DNA of 45,330 nt, from the IMG/VR virus record IMGVR_UViG_3300032753_000058, positions 1 to 45,330 of that record; one strand, written 5' to 3'. Source of the DNA: a virus. Below, piece by piece: positions 1-7,874 of the stretch. Below the pieces are notes generated by a model. The model had not been told where the DNA came from, did not search any database, and worked only from the letters and a program-made list of their open reading frames with translations. How positions within the stretch are numbered: the stretch's first letter is position 1; each line of letters starts with the position of its first letter. Made by a program: the position numbers and the translations under genes.

Positions 1-753
1 TCTAACTAATCTTTGGGTGTAACTAATTCTAGACATGCTATTAGATTTAGCATAAGAAATGTAAATTACCTGAGAATCATAGAGCCTTCTTTGTCTAACT
101 GTATCACCGTAATATTGATACCACACTTGAGCCATTGACCCATCTTCTTGTTTTTCAATAATAGGAGCCAATGACAGGGGATCTAATTCTTTAAAACCAA
201 CTATTTTTTTACCAGTATCGGAATATACAATTTCAAAAGATAAAAACCCATCTATAAGAAGTTGTTTAAAATATTGCCACGCAGAAGTACCATTAGTAAA
301 TCCATGGAGCATATAAAGTTTTCTGAAATTTTCACGTAGGTCTTTAAGAACTTCTTCTTTTAAATCTAATTGGAGTGTAGAAAGATAGCAAAAGAAATTT
401 TTATCATCATAAACAACTCCCTCGTCAGTAACAATATCCAATATCCATTCTATCTCTGCGTTTAATGCAAAGGATCTTAAAAATTCCCTTTGGAATGGTA
501 AATCTTTATCGTAATAAGCAATATATTTTCTGTTTGAAGTATCCTGAGCAGCAAGAGAATAGATAAATTCTTCATCCTCCATACTAAATCCGCTCCTCTC
601 TCTCATACCAGCTTCGGTCATACCGATAGCCTGTGAATTTTTAATAACCATATCTTTATACTCCATGCCAAAGGAACCTATTCCTTTAACAACTTTAAGT
701 ATTCTGGATATTGCACTATTACCTTTTTCTGGATTATCTATAAAACCTGCCAT
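1..753 (-). CDS. Second portal (gp20-like) protein, partial
   Basis: The frame is open from an ATG at 753 to the left edge, giving the first 251 residues; the C-terminus lies outside. It is a clear paralog of the complete portal protein encoded just upstream: both begin MAGF, share GIGSFGM/RIGSFGM, DMV(I/V)KNSQ, GFKELDP, and end the comparable region with YDSQ(V/I)IY(I/L)SYAK and R(I/V)SY..RL(V/I)R. Portal proteins of the T4 gp20 family form the dodecameric ring at the packaging vertex. The five-base spacing from the upstream portal stop suggests co-translation. Whether this copy joins a mixed ring or has another head role cannot be told from the visible part. Confidence 0.82.
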   Translation of the reverse strand, partial: MAGFIDNPEKGNSAISRILKVVKGIGSFGMEYKDMVIKNSQAIGMTEAGMRERSGFSMEDEEFIYSLAAQDTSNRKYIAYYDKDLPFQREFLRSFALNAEIEWILDIVTDEGVVYDDKNFFCYLSTLQLDLKEEVLKDLRENFRKLYMLHGFTNGTSAWQYFKQLLIDGFLSFEIVYSDTGKKIVGFKELDPLSLAPIIEKQEDGSMAQVWYQYYGDTVRQRRLYDSQVIYISYAKSNSMSRISYTQRLVR

Positions 754-758
754 ACTAA

Positions 759-2498
759 TTATTTATTTTTTGGTGTATTATCTTTTCCTGCTTCCCCATT
801 TTCAAAACTTCCCCCGTCATCCTTAGTTTTATTCTCCTCTGAATTGGGATTATTGTTTACCGGAGCCGTTGAATCATCTGCTGTATCTTCTGTAGAATCT
901 TCTACCGGGGATGTTTCATCTGTAGCTGAAGATGTATCTGTACCTGCTGACTCAGCGGCCTTCTTTTTCCTTTCATCAGTTTTCTTTTTAAATTTTAGAT
1001 TAAGGGCTTTATCTTCGTCTGTCATTGAAAGCCATCTATCTATAGCAAAATTTAACGAAAAATATGGATTTCCATCAGCATCTATTAATCCTGCTATTTT
1101 GGAAACTTGATCCTTTCTAGCAGCCAATAAGGATTTATACTGATTCTCTGCAAAATTATTATCCTTATTATAATCTAATCCTAATTGGCCCTTAATTAAC
1201 CAATCTTTTTGATGCTCTGGATAATCTAAGCAAAATTGAACCCAAACAGGTTTTACCAAGATATCCTGAAATATAGAACGTAACCTAGTTACAAATTTAA
1301 AAAATCTAATTTCCTCTTGGTCTAATCCTTCTGCATTACCAGAATATGTACCAGATGTACCCTTATCATCTCTATCAAATCTTGTGTATGGTATTTTTGA
1401 ATCTAGTTTAAGTTTATCCGAAAAAAATGCTAATGCCTTTACATCAGTAAATGCTGCAGCATCACCAGATCCTGTTAATGGCTTAATATCAGGAGTTCCA
1501 AGAGGTGTTTTTGGCATTAAATAATTTTTGAAGAATTGTAAATTTGGTCTACCATTGATAGAAAGTTCTCCCGAATCTGAATTCAATCTAATATCTTCTT
1601 TATAGATACTCATTAATTCCCCTAATCTCTGTTTAGCTTTTTGTGGTGATTTGGTTCCAATCGGAACTGTCATTGTTAAACGATAACAGGAATTCATTAC
1701 ATTCCATATTATCCTCGTATGTTCCATAATACGTAAAAGGTTAAATGATCTAATTAATCTTTCTACGTAACTAACTCTAGATGTGGTATTACCTTTTGCA
1801 TATGATAGGTAAATAATTTGAGAGTCATACAATTTCCTAGTCATTTGTGGATTATCTGGATATTGTATATAAACTTCTACGAAACTGCCATCTGCTTGTT
1901 TTTCGGTAGAAGGTAAAAGAGAAGATGGATCTAATTCCTTAAAGCCTATTATATTTTTACCTTTGTCATCAAAAATGATTTCAAATGCTAAAATACCTTC
2001 AACCAAAAATCTTCTAAAATAATGCCATGCGGCAATATCCTGATTAAATCCAAACAAAGTATAAATTTCACTAAATCTATCATGTAATTTCTTTTCCTTC
2101 TCTGGTCCTATTCCCTCTATATCCGTGTTATATAATCCTGCAAAGAAATTCATTTGGTCATAAACAATACATTCGTCGCATAAGGTATCTAGAATATATT
2201 CTATTTCCGGATTCATTGAAAACTGACCTAGATATAATCTTTTTGATTTGTAGTCCTTATCAAAATACGCTACATATTGTTTGCTTGTAGTGTCTGATTT
2301 TCTCAAGGAATATAAAAAATTCTCGTCTTCAATTCCACCTTTTTGTAGAAACATCGCTTCTGTAACACCCACACCTTGTGAATTCTTTACAACCATATCT
2401 CCATAATACATACCAAAGGATCCGATTCTTTTTAATCCTTCAAGTGCCTTCTTAAAAAATGGCGTAGAGCCACCTCCTTGATCTGTAAATCCTGCCAT
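759..2498 (-). CDS. 20: Portal vertex protein (T4 gp20 family)
   Basis: This 579-residue protein has the size and layout of T4 gp20 (524 aa). The middle and C-terminal part contains the family pattern seen in T4-like portals: a segment around YKEDIRLNSDSGEL, then a region with LTGSGDAAAFTDVKALAFF, and IPYTRFD followed by EEIRFFKFVTRLRSIFQDI, which parallels the T4 ELTFAKFIRELQHKFEEVF helix. The last 70 residues are a low-complexity acidic Ser/Thr/Asp/Glu/Lys tail. The portal is the DNA conduit at the unique head vertex and nucleates prohead assembly. It overlaps the upstream gene by one base (TAATG type) and is followed by a paralog. Confidence 0.88.
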   Translation of the reverse strand: MAGFTDQGGGSTPFFKKALEGLKRIGSFGMYYGDMVVKNSQGVGVTEAMFLQKGGIEDENFLYSLRKSDTTSKQYVAYFDKDYKSKRLYLGQFSMNPEIEYILDTLCDECIVYDQMNFFAGLYNTDIEGIGPEKEKKLHDRFSEIYTLFGFNQDIAAWHYFRRFLVEGILAFEIIFDDKGKNIIGFKELDPSSLLPSTEKQADGSFVEVYIQYPDNPQMTRKLYDSQIIYLSYAKGNTTSRVSYVERLIRSFNLLRIMEHTRIIWNVMNSCYRLTMTVPIGTKSPQKAKQRLGELMSIYKEDIRLNSDSGELSINGRPNLQFFKNYLMPKTPLGTPDIKPLTGSGDAAAFTDVKALAFFSDKLKLDSKIPYTRFDRDDKGTSGTYSGNAEGLDQEEIRFFKFVTRLRSIFQDILVKPVWVQFCLDYPEHQKDWLIKGQLGLDYNKDNNFAENQYKSLLAARKDQVSKIAGLIDADGNPYFSLNFAIDRWLSMTDEDKALNLKFKKKTDERKKKAAESAGTDTSSATDETSPVEDSTEDTADDSTAPVNNNPNSEENKTKDDGGSFENGEAGKDNTPKNK

Positions 2499-3082
2499 TA
2501 TTTGAATTTATTATATATTTCTTCGATATTAGTACCCTCTATAGATTTAGTATTTAAGTAAACTATATTTTGCCAATCATTCATGGGGATCTCTTTTAAA
2601 TTTTGAATACATTCGAATTTGAAGCCGGTATATGCATGATTATAGTTAATACCACTGAATAATGTTTCTAAAATTTCTTCAGTAAATAACAGAGGCATCT
2701 CTGCATTGGGTGTTTTATCTTCTATCTTTTTTTGGTTAACTTTTATAGGCTTTTCGTAAATATTCATAAATCGTATTAGAAACATCAAACGATCCATGGG
2801 AGTGAGAAGCATTAAATCAACACCCCTTATTATTTTTTTATCTTGTATTGGATTATTTAATACAATAAATAGGAGGGGCCTCCTATTTATAAATCCCATC
2901 TCCGGCTTAAATTTTGAATTGTAATAGAATGTAAAAAGTTTGCCGGGGAGGATTTCATTACTTCCTTCCGATTTTTCAGATTTTGCATATTTAGCCCCAT
3001 AGTTTTGGAAGGAATTTTTTGATAAATTACCTATGGAACCTGCTTCTTTTAAAGCTTCTTCGTATATTTTTTTGAAATCCAT
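2498..3082 (-). CDS. Conserved unknown protein between gp4 and portal
   Basis: This 194-residue protein is not recognised with certainty. It contains PGKLFTFYYNSK, then RRPLLFIVLN and RGVDLMLLTPMDRLMFLIRF. This spacing (an aromatic Gly-Lys-x-Phe-x-Phe-x-Tyr strand, a Pro-Leu strand, then a hydrophobic stretch with an Arg) vaguely recalls a small conserved protein found near gp4 in marine T4-like phages, but no function is assigned. It starts one base inside the gp4 stop and ends one base inside the portal start, so it sits in a tightly coupled head-gene operon and is probably a head or tail assembly factor (inference from context only). Confidence 0.8.
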   Translation of the reverse strand: MDFKKIYEEALKEAGSIGNLSKNSFQNYGAKYAKSEKSEGSNEILPGKLFTFYYNSKFKPEMGFINRRPLLFIVLNNPIQDKKIIRGVDLMLLTPMDRLMFLIRFMNIYEKPIKVNQKKIEDKTPNAEMPLLFTEEILETLFSGINYNHAYTGFKFECIQNLKEIPMNDWQNIVYLNTKSIEGTNIEEIYNKFK

Positions 3083-3576
3083 TATCCAAATACAAATGAT
3101 TCATCTATAGTACCAAATTGATATCCTATTGATTCCGCAAACTTTTTTGCAGCCTCAAATTTACATCTATTAATAATCCAAACAGATAGTTTATCGTTAT
3201 ATGCCTTTAGTTTCTTCTCTGTTATTTTACCTGTTATTACTGGTTTACATTCTAGTGCGTATTGATTTCTTGGTTTTATTTCCAGGATCCAATCTTTTGT
3301 TGTACCATCCTTTTGTAAAACCTTTACATAATAATCAGGATGGTATCTATGCATCTTTTTATCAATAGGACTCCAATACTCTATAGATAAAGGCTCAGAG
3401 CTCCATTTTATAATATTTTGGTTTAAATCACAATATTGACAAAATCTAAACTCCCAGGAGGATCTAAAAATGATAGAATCTAAATCACCAATATATTTTA
3501 CTATATTAGTAGGTTTATATTTACCATTTAAATATTTTTCGCTCGCCTTTAATTTCTTTATATCTTGTCTATTCAT
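3082..3576 (-). CDS. 4: Head completion protein (T4 gp4 family)
   Basis: The 164-residue product shows the gp4 head-completion signature in order: YKPTNIVKYIGDLDSIIFRS, SWEFRFCQYCD, IIKWSSEPLSIEYWSP, HRYHPDYYVK and ILEIKPRNQY. Asp/Glu-x-Lys residues in HPDYY and LEIKP match the nuclease-like fold this family shares with TnsA/PD-(D/E)XK enzymes. In T4, gp4 acts late in head completion after packaging, before tail joining. The gene lies between the late sigma factor and the portal genes and overlaps its downstream neighbour by one base, consistent with a late head operon. Confidence 0.85.
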   Translation of the reverse strand: MNRQDIKKLKASEKYLNGKYKPTNIVKYIGDLDSIIFRSSWEFRFCQYCDLNQNIIKWSSEPLSIEYWSPIDKKMHRYHPDYYVKVLQKDGTTKDWILEIKPRNQYALECKPVITGKITEKKLKAYNDKLSVWIINRCKFEAAKKFAESIGYQFGTIDESFVFG

Positions 3577-3596
3577 TTGACTAAATAATATACATC

Positions 3597-3953
3597 CTAT
3601 ACATTATAATTTTCGTTATCTTCTCTTACTATTCTTGAAAATGCGATAGTTTTAACAGATCTTAGTGAATGTATTTTTTTCCAACCCTTCTGCATTCCAT
3701 TTTTAGCAATCTGTGATATGAAAGCAAATGGATTGTCCGACTTGTTAGGATTATATCTATTCCAATATTTAATTAAATCCTCCATACCAAAAGCCTGACA
3801 ATCCTCTTTATCTTGTGGATCCCGATAAGGAAATGTCTTGGATAGTCCAGCTACGATCAAAGTGAACATTTTAATTGTTTCTGGTGTCAATCTTTGTTTG
3901 TCCATAGATTCTAGTAGAGCTCTTTTTAGGTCCTTGTTCTTTACGTATTCCAT
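3597..3953 (-). CDS. 55: gp55-like late-transcription sigma factor
   Basis: This 118-residue protein aligns by eye with T4 gp55, the minimal sigma that directs host RNA polymerase to late promoters. It has YVKNKDLKRALLE (T4: YVNNKELLQAI), a helix IKMFTLIVAGLSKTFPY (T4: LAIMLIAEGLSKRF), then DCQAFGMEDLIKYW and NPFAFISQIAKNGM (T4: NPHAYITQACFNAF), which corresponds to sigma-70 region 2. It is shorter than T4 gp55 (185 aa); the C-terminal clamp-binding tail of T4 is not evident. It is followed by head genes. A second, ECF-type sigma is encoded at 10874-11521. Confidence 0.75.
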   Translation of the reverse strand: MEYVKNKDLKRALLESMDKQRLTPETIKMFTLIVAGLSKTFPYRDPQDKEDCQAFGMEDLIKYWNRYNPNKSDNPFAFISQIAKNGMQKGWKKIHSLRSVKTIAFSRIVREDNENYNV

Positions 3954-4073
3954 CTTTAGATATGAATTATTTGAATAGCCTCTTAGCGAGTACTAAAAAA
4001 GACCTTATAAAGGGCCTTCAACACTCTCTTAGAGAGCTAATTAATATAAGTTTCCAAACCTTTCTAAAAGAAT

Positions 4074-4102
4074 AAGACCTTGCTGTTTTATAGCAAGGTC
4101 TT
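4074..4102 (-). terminator. Intrinsic terminator after the 845-aa gene
   Basis: A perfect 10-bp inverted repeat (AAGACCTTGC and its complement) with a 9-nt loop lies 20 bases past the stop of the 845-aa gene. On the minus strand it is followed by ATTCTTTT, a moderate T-tract. It separates the 845-aa gene from the gp55/gp4/portal operon. Confidence 0.75.
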
Positions 4103-4121
4103 TAACTAAATTTTTATGAGA

Positions 4122-6659
4122 TTACTTACTTCTTTTAATTTTACCATTTAACATTTTTAATGTTCCAGCTGATTTTCCAGGGGCTTTAGCCAAATTAGAA
4201 TTTTTCAGATTATTGTGAAATGGTTTACCATTGTGTTTAGTTGATCCTGGTATTTTAGCCATGTTAGAATCCGATGCTTTCTCTATAAATTTCTTACCTG
4301 CAGGTGCACTTTTACCAGGTGCTACTGCCAGGGGAGCATTTTTTTGTTCTTTTCCTTCTGTTAATTTATTTTTGATAGATCCTGCAGATGTTCCTGATGG
4401 TTTATTAACGACTTTCTTTTTTTCACCTTTTGGTAATTCTCCTAATTTCATATTCTTTTCATTATCAATATCTTTCGCTCCTGTTTTCGCTTTAACCTTT
4501 GGTAATTTTCCCAAATTCATTGAAGATTCTTTATTAATATCTTTGGTACCGCCTTTTGCATTACCACCTGGCATTTTTGCCATATTATTATCTTCCTTAC
4601 TAGTTCCTTTTACTTCTTTAGGAGCTGCTTTTCCTGCACCCCCCTTAAATCCTAAAATATTAGCCATATTAGATTTTCCCTGTATTCCAGTAGGTCCCTC
4701 TACTTTTCCGCTTGCTTCCTTGAATTTTAAAGTAGCCAAATTCATATTATTCTCATTATCAATATCTTTTGCTCCCTTTTTACCACCAGTCATCTTATCT
4801 TTACCTCCAATTTTTTCGGATGCAAATGTACCAGCTGATGTTCCAGAAGGCTTATTAACTACTTTTTCTGTATCTTTATTCAATATATCAGCAAGATTCA
4901 TATTTTTTAAATTATCAATATCTGCACCCTCTACTACTGGATTAATATCTACTTTTTCTATTTCGTCAGCAACATTTATAACATCACTAAAGAAATATTC
5001 ACCACTACCACCTTTTTCGGTCATGATAGTATAAGTTTTAGAATTACCATTAATCCCTATAATATGCCCCTTAACGCCATTTCTCTTAATCTTAACTTCC
5101 GTATCAATACCATAAGTGCCGGTCTCATTAATTTCAATTTTCTTAGATCCTTTCTCAAACCTTTCAATTTCTACATTAATTTCGTTCCAACGTGACTTTA
5201 ATATCTCAGACTCATTAGCAAGCATTTCTTTTGCTGCTAATATTTCAGGTGCATTAGCAACCAATGGATTACTATTAATTACAGTTTCTATTTTAGCCAT
5301 TTCACTTTCAACTATTTTCATGTTGTCTGCTATGGTCTTTTTATCATTATACATTATGGATTTAATTCTTGTTTCACCATCCAAAAATTCGGTTAATGAT
5401 TCAGAAATATCAAAGCCAATAAATTCTTTAACTAAATTAACTGTTTGATTACCATTAGCTTCAAATAGCTCGTTTTTCTTCATACCAGGATTAACCCTTT
5501 GTACATAGATTTTTTTCCCTATTTTGAAAAGATTAGCTTCTACCCCTTCATATACCTTTGATTTAATAGATTTAGCAAAATCTAATTCTGCTAGGTCATC
5601 AGCATACTTAATCATATTCATTACTCTTTCCACTATAGGAGCAGAATTACCAAAATAGTTCCTAAATTCTATAGAAAGTGTAGTACCAAGTGATTCTAAT
5701 GGCATATTTCTACCATTCAGATAAACTTTCTTTTCACCGCCTTCAAATACTACAGAAACCTTAGTTCTTGGTGCAACAAATTCTACACCACTTTCATTAA
5801 TTCTTATATCTGAACCTTTTAGAGCAAGGACTGCATTTAAAAATCTTCCTGGTAATTTAGCTACTTCTTTCTTTTCCATAATTGATAAATTACCATTACC
5901 AATCTTGAGGAATCTTCCACCAACCGAATGTATAGTATAGCTTTCAAATACCATACTAGGTGCTATAATCCTTTTAACCTCACAATTAGAATTATCGGAT
6001 TTGATGTTTAGCTTGTTTGAAGATTTATTTTCTAAAATGGAAATATTATTAATCAAACCCTTAATTGCTGGAGTAAATGCCCATTTTTTCATCTCGAAAA
6101 GAAGAGTTTCAGAAACCCTATTTGGTGACATTAACCATTCAACTAATGACTCAGATAGACCAGAAAAAAGTTCTCTCCCCCCGGAATTTTTAAGGTCTGC
6201 TATAGTCTTTAAAACTAAAATTTCCCTTACGTTAGCTTCATAAATCTTTGTAAGATTAGCTAATGTAGCTTTTGCATTTGTTTCCCAAGAAAAATTGGAA
6301 ATATCTCTCAAAAAGCTCTCAAACAAGTAAACTTCAGGAACGCCTTTAATATTTAGGTCATTTAAGTACCTTTCTAACATTATCTTACCCTCTGGTAAAT
6401 CATTCAGCGAGGTATTCCTCAATGCAAGAATAGTATTATTTAAGCCTAAAGAGTAAAAACCTTTCTTAGGTGCTACTTCAGTATTACTATTTGTCTCATT
6501 GAGAACTGCTTTTTTAATCCCGTCTACATAAGAGCCGGCATTAGTAGATTTCTGATTACCATCTATACCTCTCCAGTTTTCGTTCAAAGATTGAGCTATA
6601 TCTTTAGCCTTATCCATAGCTAATTTTGAAAGTTTCTCTTCGTAATTCATTTTTTCCAT
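4122..6659 (-). CDS. Large unknown virion-like protein with C-terminal motif array
   Basis: The 845-residue product is not recognised. Residues 1 to about 510 look like a folded alpha/beta region. Around 510-560 lies an SH3/KOW-like stretch (EVKIKRNGVKGHIIGINGNS, then TYTIMTEKGG and an acidic strand). From about 585 to the end the protein is a Lys/Gly/Asn-rich, presumably disordered tail with eight spaced copies of a short motif built on N(M/L)(N/A/K), several ending in LPK, PGG or PGK, plus the phrase VVNKPSGTSAG twice. Single-gene unit: a candidate promoter lies upstream at 6724-6731 and a terminator lies downstream. The location beside portal and structural genes suggests a virion or scaffold-like component, but this is inference. 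Confidence 0.8.
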   Translation of the reverse strand: MEKMNYEEKLSKLAMDKAKDIAQSLNENWRGIDGNQKSTNAGSYVDGIKKAVLNETNSNTEVAPKKGFYSLGLNNTILALRNTSLNDLPEGKIMLERYLNDLNIKGVPEVYLFESFLRDISNFSWETNAKATLANLTKIYEANVREILVLKTIADLKNSGGRELFSGLSESLVEWLMSPNRVSETLLFEMKKWAFTPAIKGLINNISILENKSSNKLNIKSDNSNCEVKRIIAPSMVFESYTIHSVGGRFLKIGNGNLSIMEKKEVAKLPGRFLNAVLALKGSDIRINESGVEFVAPRTKVSVVFEGGEKKVYLNGRNMPLESLGTTLSIEFRNYFGNSAPIVERVMNMIKYADDLAELDFAKSIKSKVYEGVEANLFKIGKKIYVQRVNPGMKKNELFEANGNQTVNLVKEFIGFDISESLTEFLDGETRIKSIMYNDKKTIADNMKIVESEMAKIETVINSNPLVANAPEILAAKEMLANESEILKSRWNEINVEIERFEKGSKKIEINETGTYGIDTEVKIKRNGVKGHIIGINGNSKTYTIMTEKGGSGEYFFSDVINVADEIEKVDINPVVEGADIDNLKNMNLADILNKDTEKVVNKPSGTSAGTFASEKIGGKDKMTGGKKGAKDIDNENNMNLATLKFKEASGKVEGPTGIQGKSNMANILGFKGGAGKAAPKEVKGTSKEDNNMAKMPGGNAKGGTKDINKESSMNLGKLPKVKAKTGAKDIDNEKNMKLGELPKGEKKKVVNKPSGTSAGSIKNKLTEGKEQKNAPLAVAPGKSAPAGKKFIEKASDSNMAKIPGSTKHNGKPFHNNLKNSNLAKAPGKSAGTLKMLNGKIKRSK
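4170..4922 (-). repeat. Eight-copy degenerate peptide-motif array
   Basis: Within the tail of the 845-aa protein, eight segments share a core: KNMNLADIL, NNMNLATLK, SNMANILGF, NNMAKMPGG, SSMNLGKLP, KNMKLGELP, SNMAKIPGS and NSNLAKAPG. Four are preceded by D(I)(D/N)(N/K). Spacing is roughly 20-45 residues, filled with Gly/Lys/Ala-rich linkers. The nucleotide sequences have diverged while the peptide core is kept, which suggests selection on a linear motif rather than recent tandem duplication. Confidence 0.7.
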
Positions 6660-6723
6660 TTTATGGGGGAGTTTTATTTTACTTGATCTATATATCCGTT
6701 TTATCCTGGATTTTAATGAGCAT

Positions 6724-6731
6724 CAAATATA
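6724..6731 (-). promoter_or_regulatory. Candidate Bacteroidota-type -7 box
   Basis: The minus strand reads TATATTTG, matching the Bacteroidota -7 consensus TAnnTTTG, about 65 bases before the ATG of the 845-aa gene. No clear TTTG -33 box is seen at the expected distance, so confidence is modest. Confidence 0.4.
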
Positions 6732-6747
6732 TACCTTTTTTCCAAAT

Positions 6748-7314
6748 TTATTCACTAATAATTCCTTGTTGCGTGTCTGTTGTATTATCTAGATCTATAT
6801 TAGAGTTATCCGGAACTTTAGTTGCTATTATAATATCAAGGTCCACATAATTTGGATGCGGATTGTATATAACAATACCACCAGTAGAAAAATAGGGGCT
6901 AGTAAACTCGCTTTTTCCAGGAGATATAATTACGCCTCTTCCGCCAGTGGCTCCGGGAGTACCGGTCCAAATATGTAATTCTCCTATTGGATAAGTATTA
7001 CCTAAGTATTTTAGATCGATATATTTATCAGCATATGATGTAAAAGTACTTGGGTACGTAACTTTTATTAAAAGAAAGCTAACTTCACCGAAGGAATTAC
7101 CAAGACCTGCATCATCTAATAAAAAAGCACCCATGGATTTTAATCTAGTATGCTGAGTAAAGAAATCATCTATATCCATGGAAAAATTACAAAAACTCAT
7201 TGAATTTATTAAAGATGAGTCCTGAGTGATTAATAATGTGCATCTATCAAAATATGTTCTTTCTATAAGACTATTTGCTATATCTGCTGCACACACTAGT
7301 GGTGGAGTTGCCAT
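6748..7314 (-). CDS. Unknown structural-like protein, paralog A
   Basis: This 188-residue protein is a beta-rich, low-charge product without a recognised domain. It is a paralog of its upstream neighbour: matched blocks are DRCTLLI/EGCTLKI, MSFCNF/LDLCNF, GEVSFLLIKVTY/GEVGMIVIQVNY, DKYIDLKYLG/DRYITINYKG, WTGT/LTGT and STGGIVIYNP/NLGGMLIYNP. The beta-sandwich-like periodicity and Gly/Thr/Asn content suit a virion decoration or fibre protein, but there is no direct evidence. It overlaps the upstream paralog by one base (TAATG), indicating translational coupling. Confidence 0.78.
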   Translation of the reverse strand: MATPPLVCAADIANSLIERTYFDRCTLLITQDSSLINSMSFCNFSMDIDDFFTQHTRLKSMGAFLLDDAGLGNSFGEVSFLLIKVTYPSTFTSYADKYIDLKYLGNTYPIGELHIWTGTPGATGGRGVIISPGKSEFTSPYFSTGGIVIYNPHPNYVDLDIIIATKVPDNSNIDLDNTTDTQQGIISE

Positions 7315-7874
7315 TAATTCATAACTAATATTTGTACCTCTACTTCCCCTATTGTAGGGTTGTATATTAACATTCCTCCTAAATTAAAATCAGGAGAAGT
7401 AACATTTGGGTCTATCTGAGGACTGAAATGAATAGGTGGTGCAGAGGTATTATATGGTTCTAAATCCCATCCATGCCATACAATAGTATCCTCTGTGGTA
7501 CCAGTTAAAAACATAAGTGGACCACAAGCAAAAACACTACCTTTATAATTAATCGTTATATAGCGATCCTCTATTGCAACAGTTTTGTCGTAATTTACTT
7601 GAATAACTATCATTCCAACCTCCCCCTGCTCCTGTGCTACATTTCCTCCGAATAAGGTATAGGTTCCTCCTGTTGGAATGTAATAACTTTTCTTAAAGCT
7701 TCCCCCGTTTTCAGATCCAAATTGACCAAAATTACAAAGATCTAATCCATATAGTGTATTACTACCTGATATGATCTTTAGAGTACATCCTTCAAAGATT
7801 AATTTCTTTTGTTTTTGAGGATTACAATCATAACCCTGTATTAATGTAGTATCTGTTGTTAATACGTTTGGCAT
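7314..7874 (-). CDS. Unknown structural-like protein, paralog B
   Basis: This 186-residue protein pairs with the 188-residue product encoded immediately downstream, sharing two cysteine-containing strands (EGCTLKI and LDLCNFG), the GEVGMIVIQVNY strand and the C-terminal GGMLIYNP strand. No signal peptide or membrane segment is visible. Function is unknown; a tandem gene duplication that diverged is the simplest reading. It overlaps by one base with the membrane-protein gene upstream, so the three genes 8977 to 6748 form one operon after a strong terminator. Confidence 0.78.
   Translation of the reverse strand: MPNVLTTDTTLIQGYDCNPQKQKKLIFEGCTLKIISGSNTLYGLDLCNFGQFGSENGGSFKKSYYIPTGGTYTLFGGNVAQEQGEVGMIVIQVNYDKTVAIEDRYITINYKGSVFACGPLMFLTGTTEDTIVWHGWDLEPYNTSAPPIHFSPQIDPNVTSPDFNLGGMLIYNPTIGEVEVQILVMN

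Noticed and set aside
2498-3082. Baseplate wedge gp53
   Set aside because: Position near gp4 suggested it, but the sequence does not resemble T4 gp53.
4231-5034. A 267-codon open frame on the plus strand
   Set aside because: It is antisense to the Lys/Gly-rich tail of the 845-aa protein; its Phe/Pro/Leu/Ser composition is what the reverse of that biased sequence gives, and it has no leader or neighbours on that strand.
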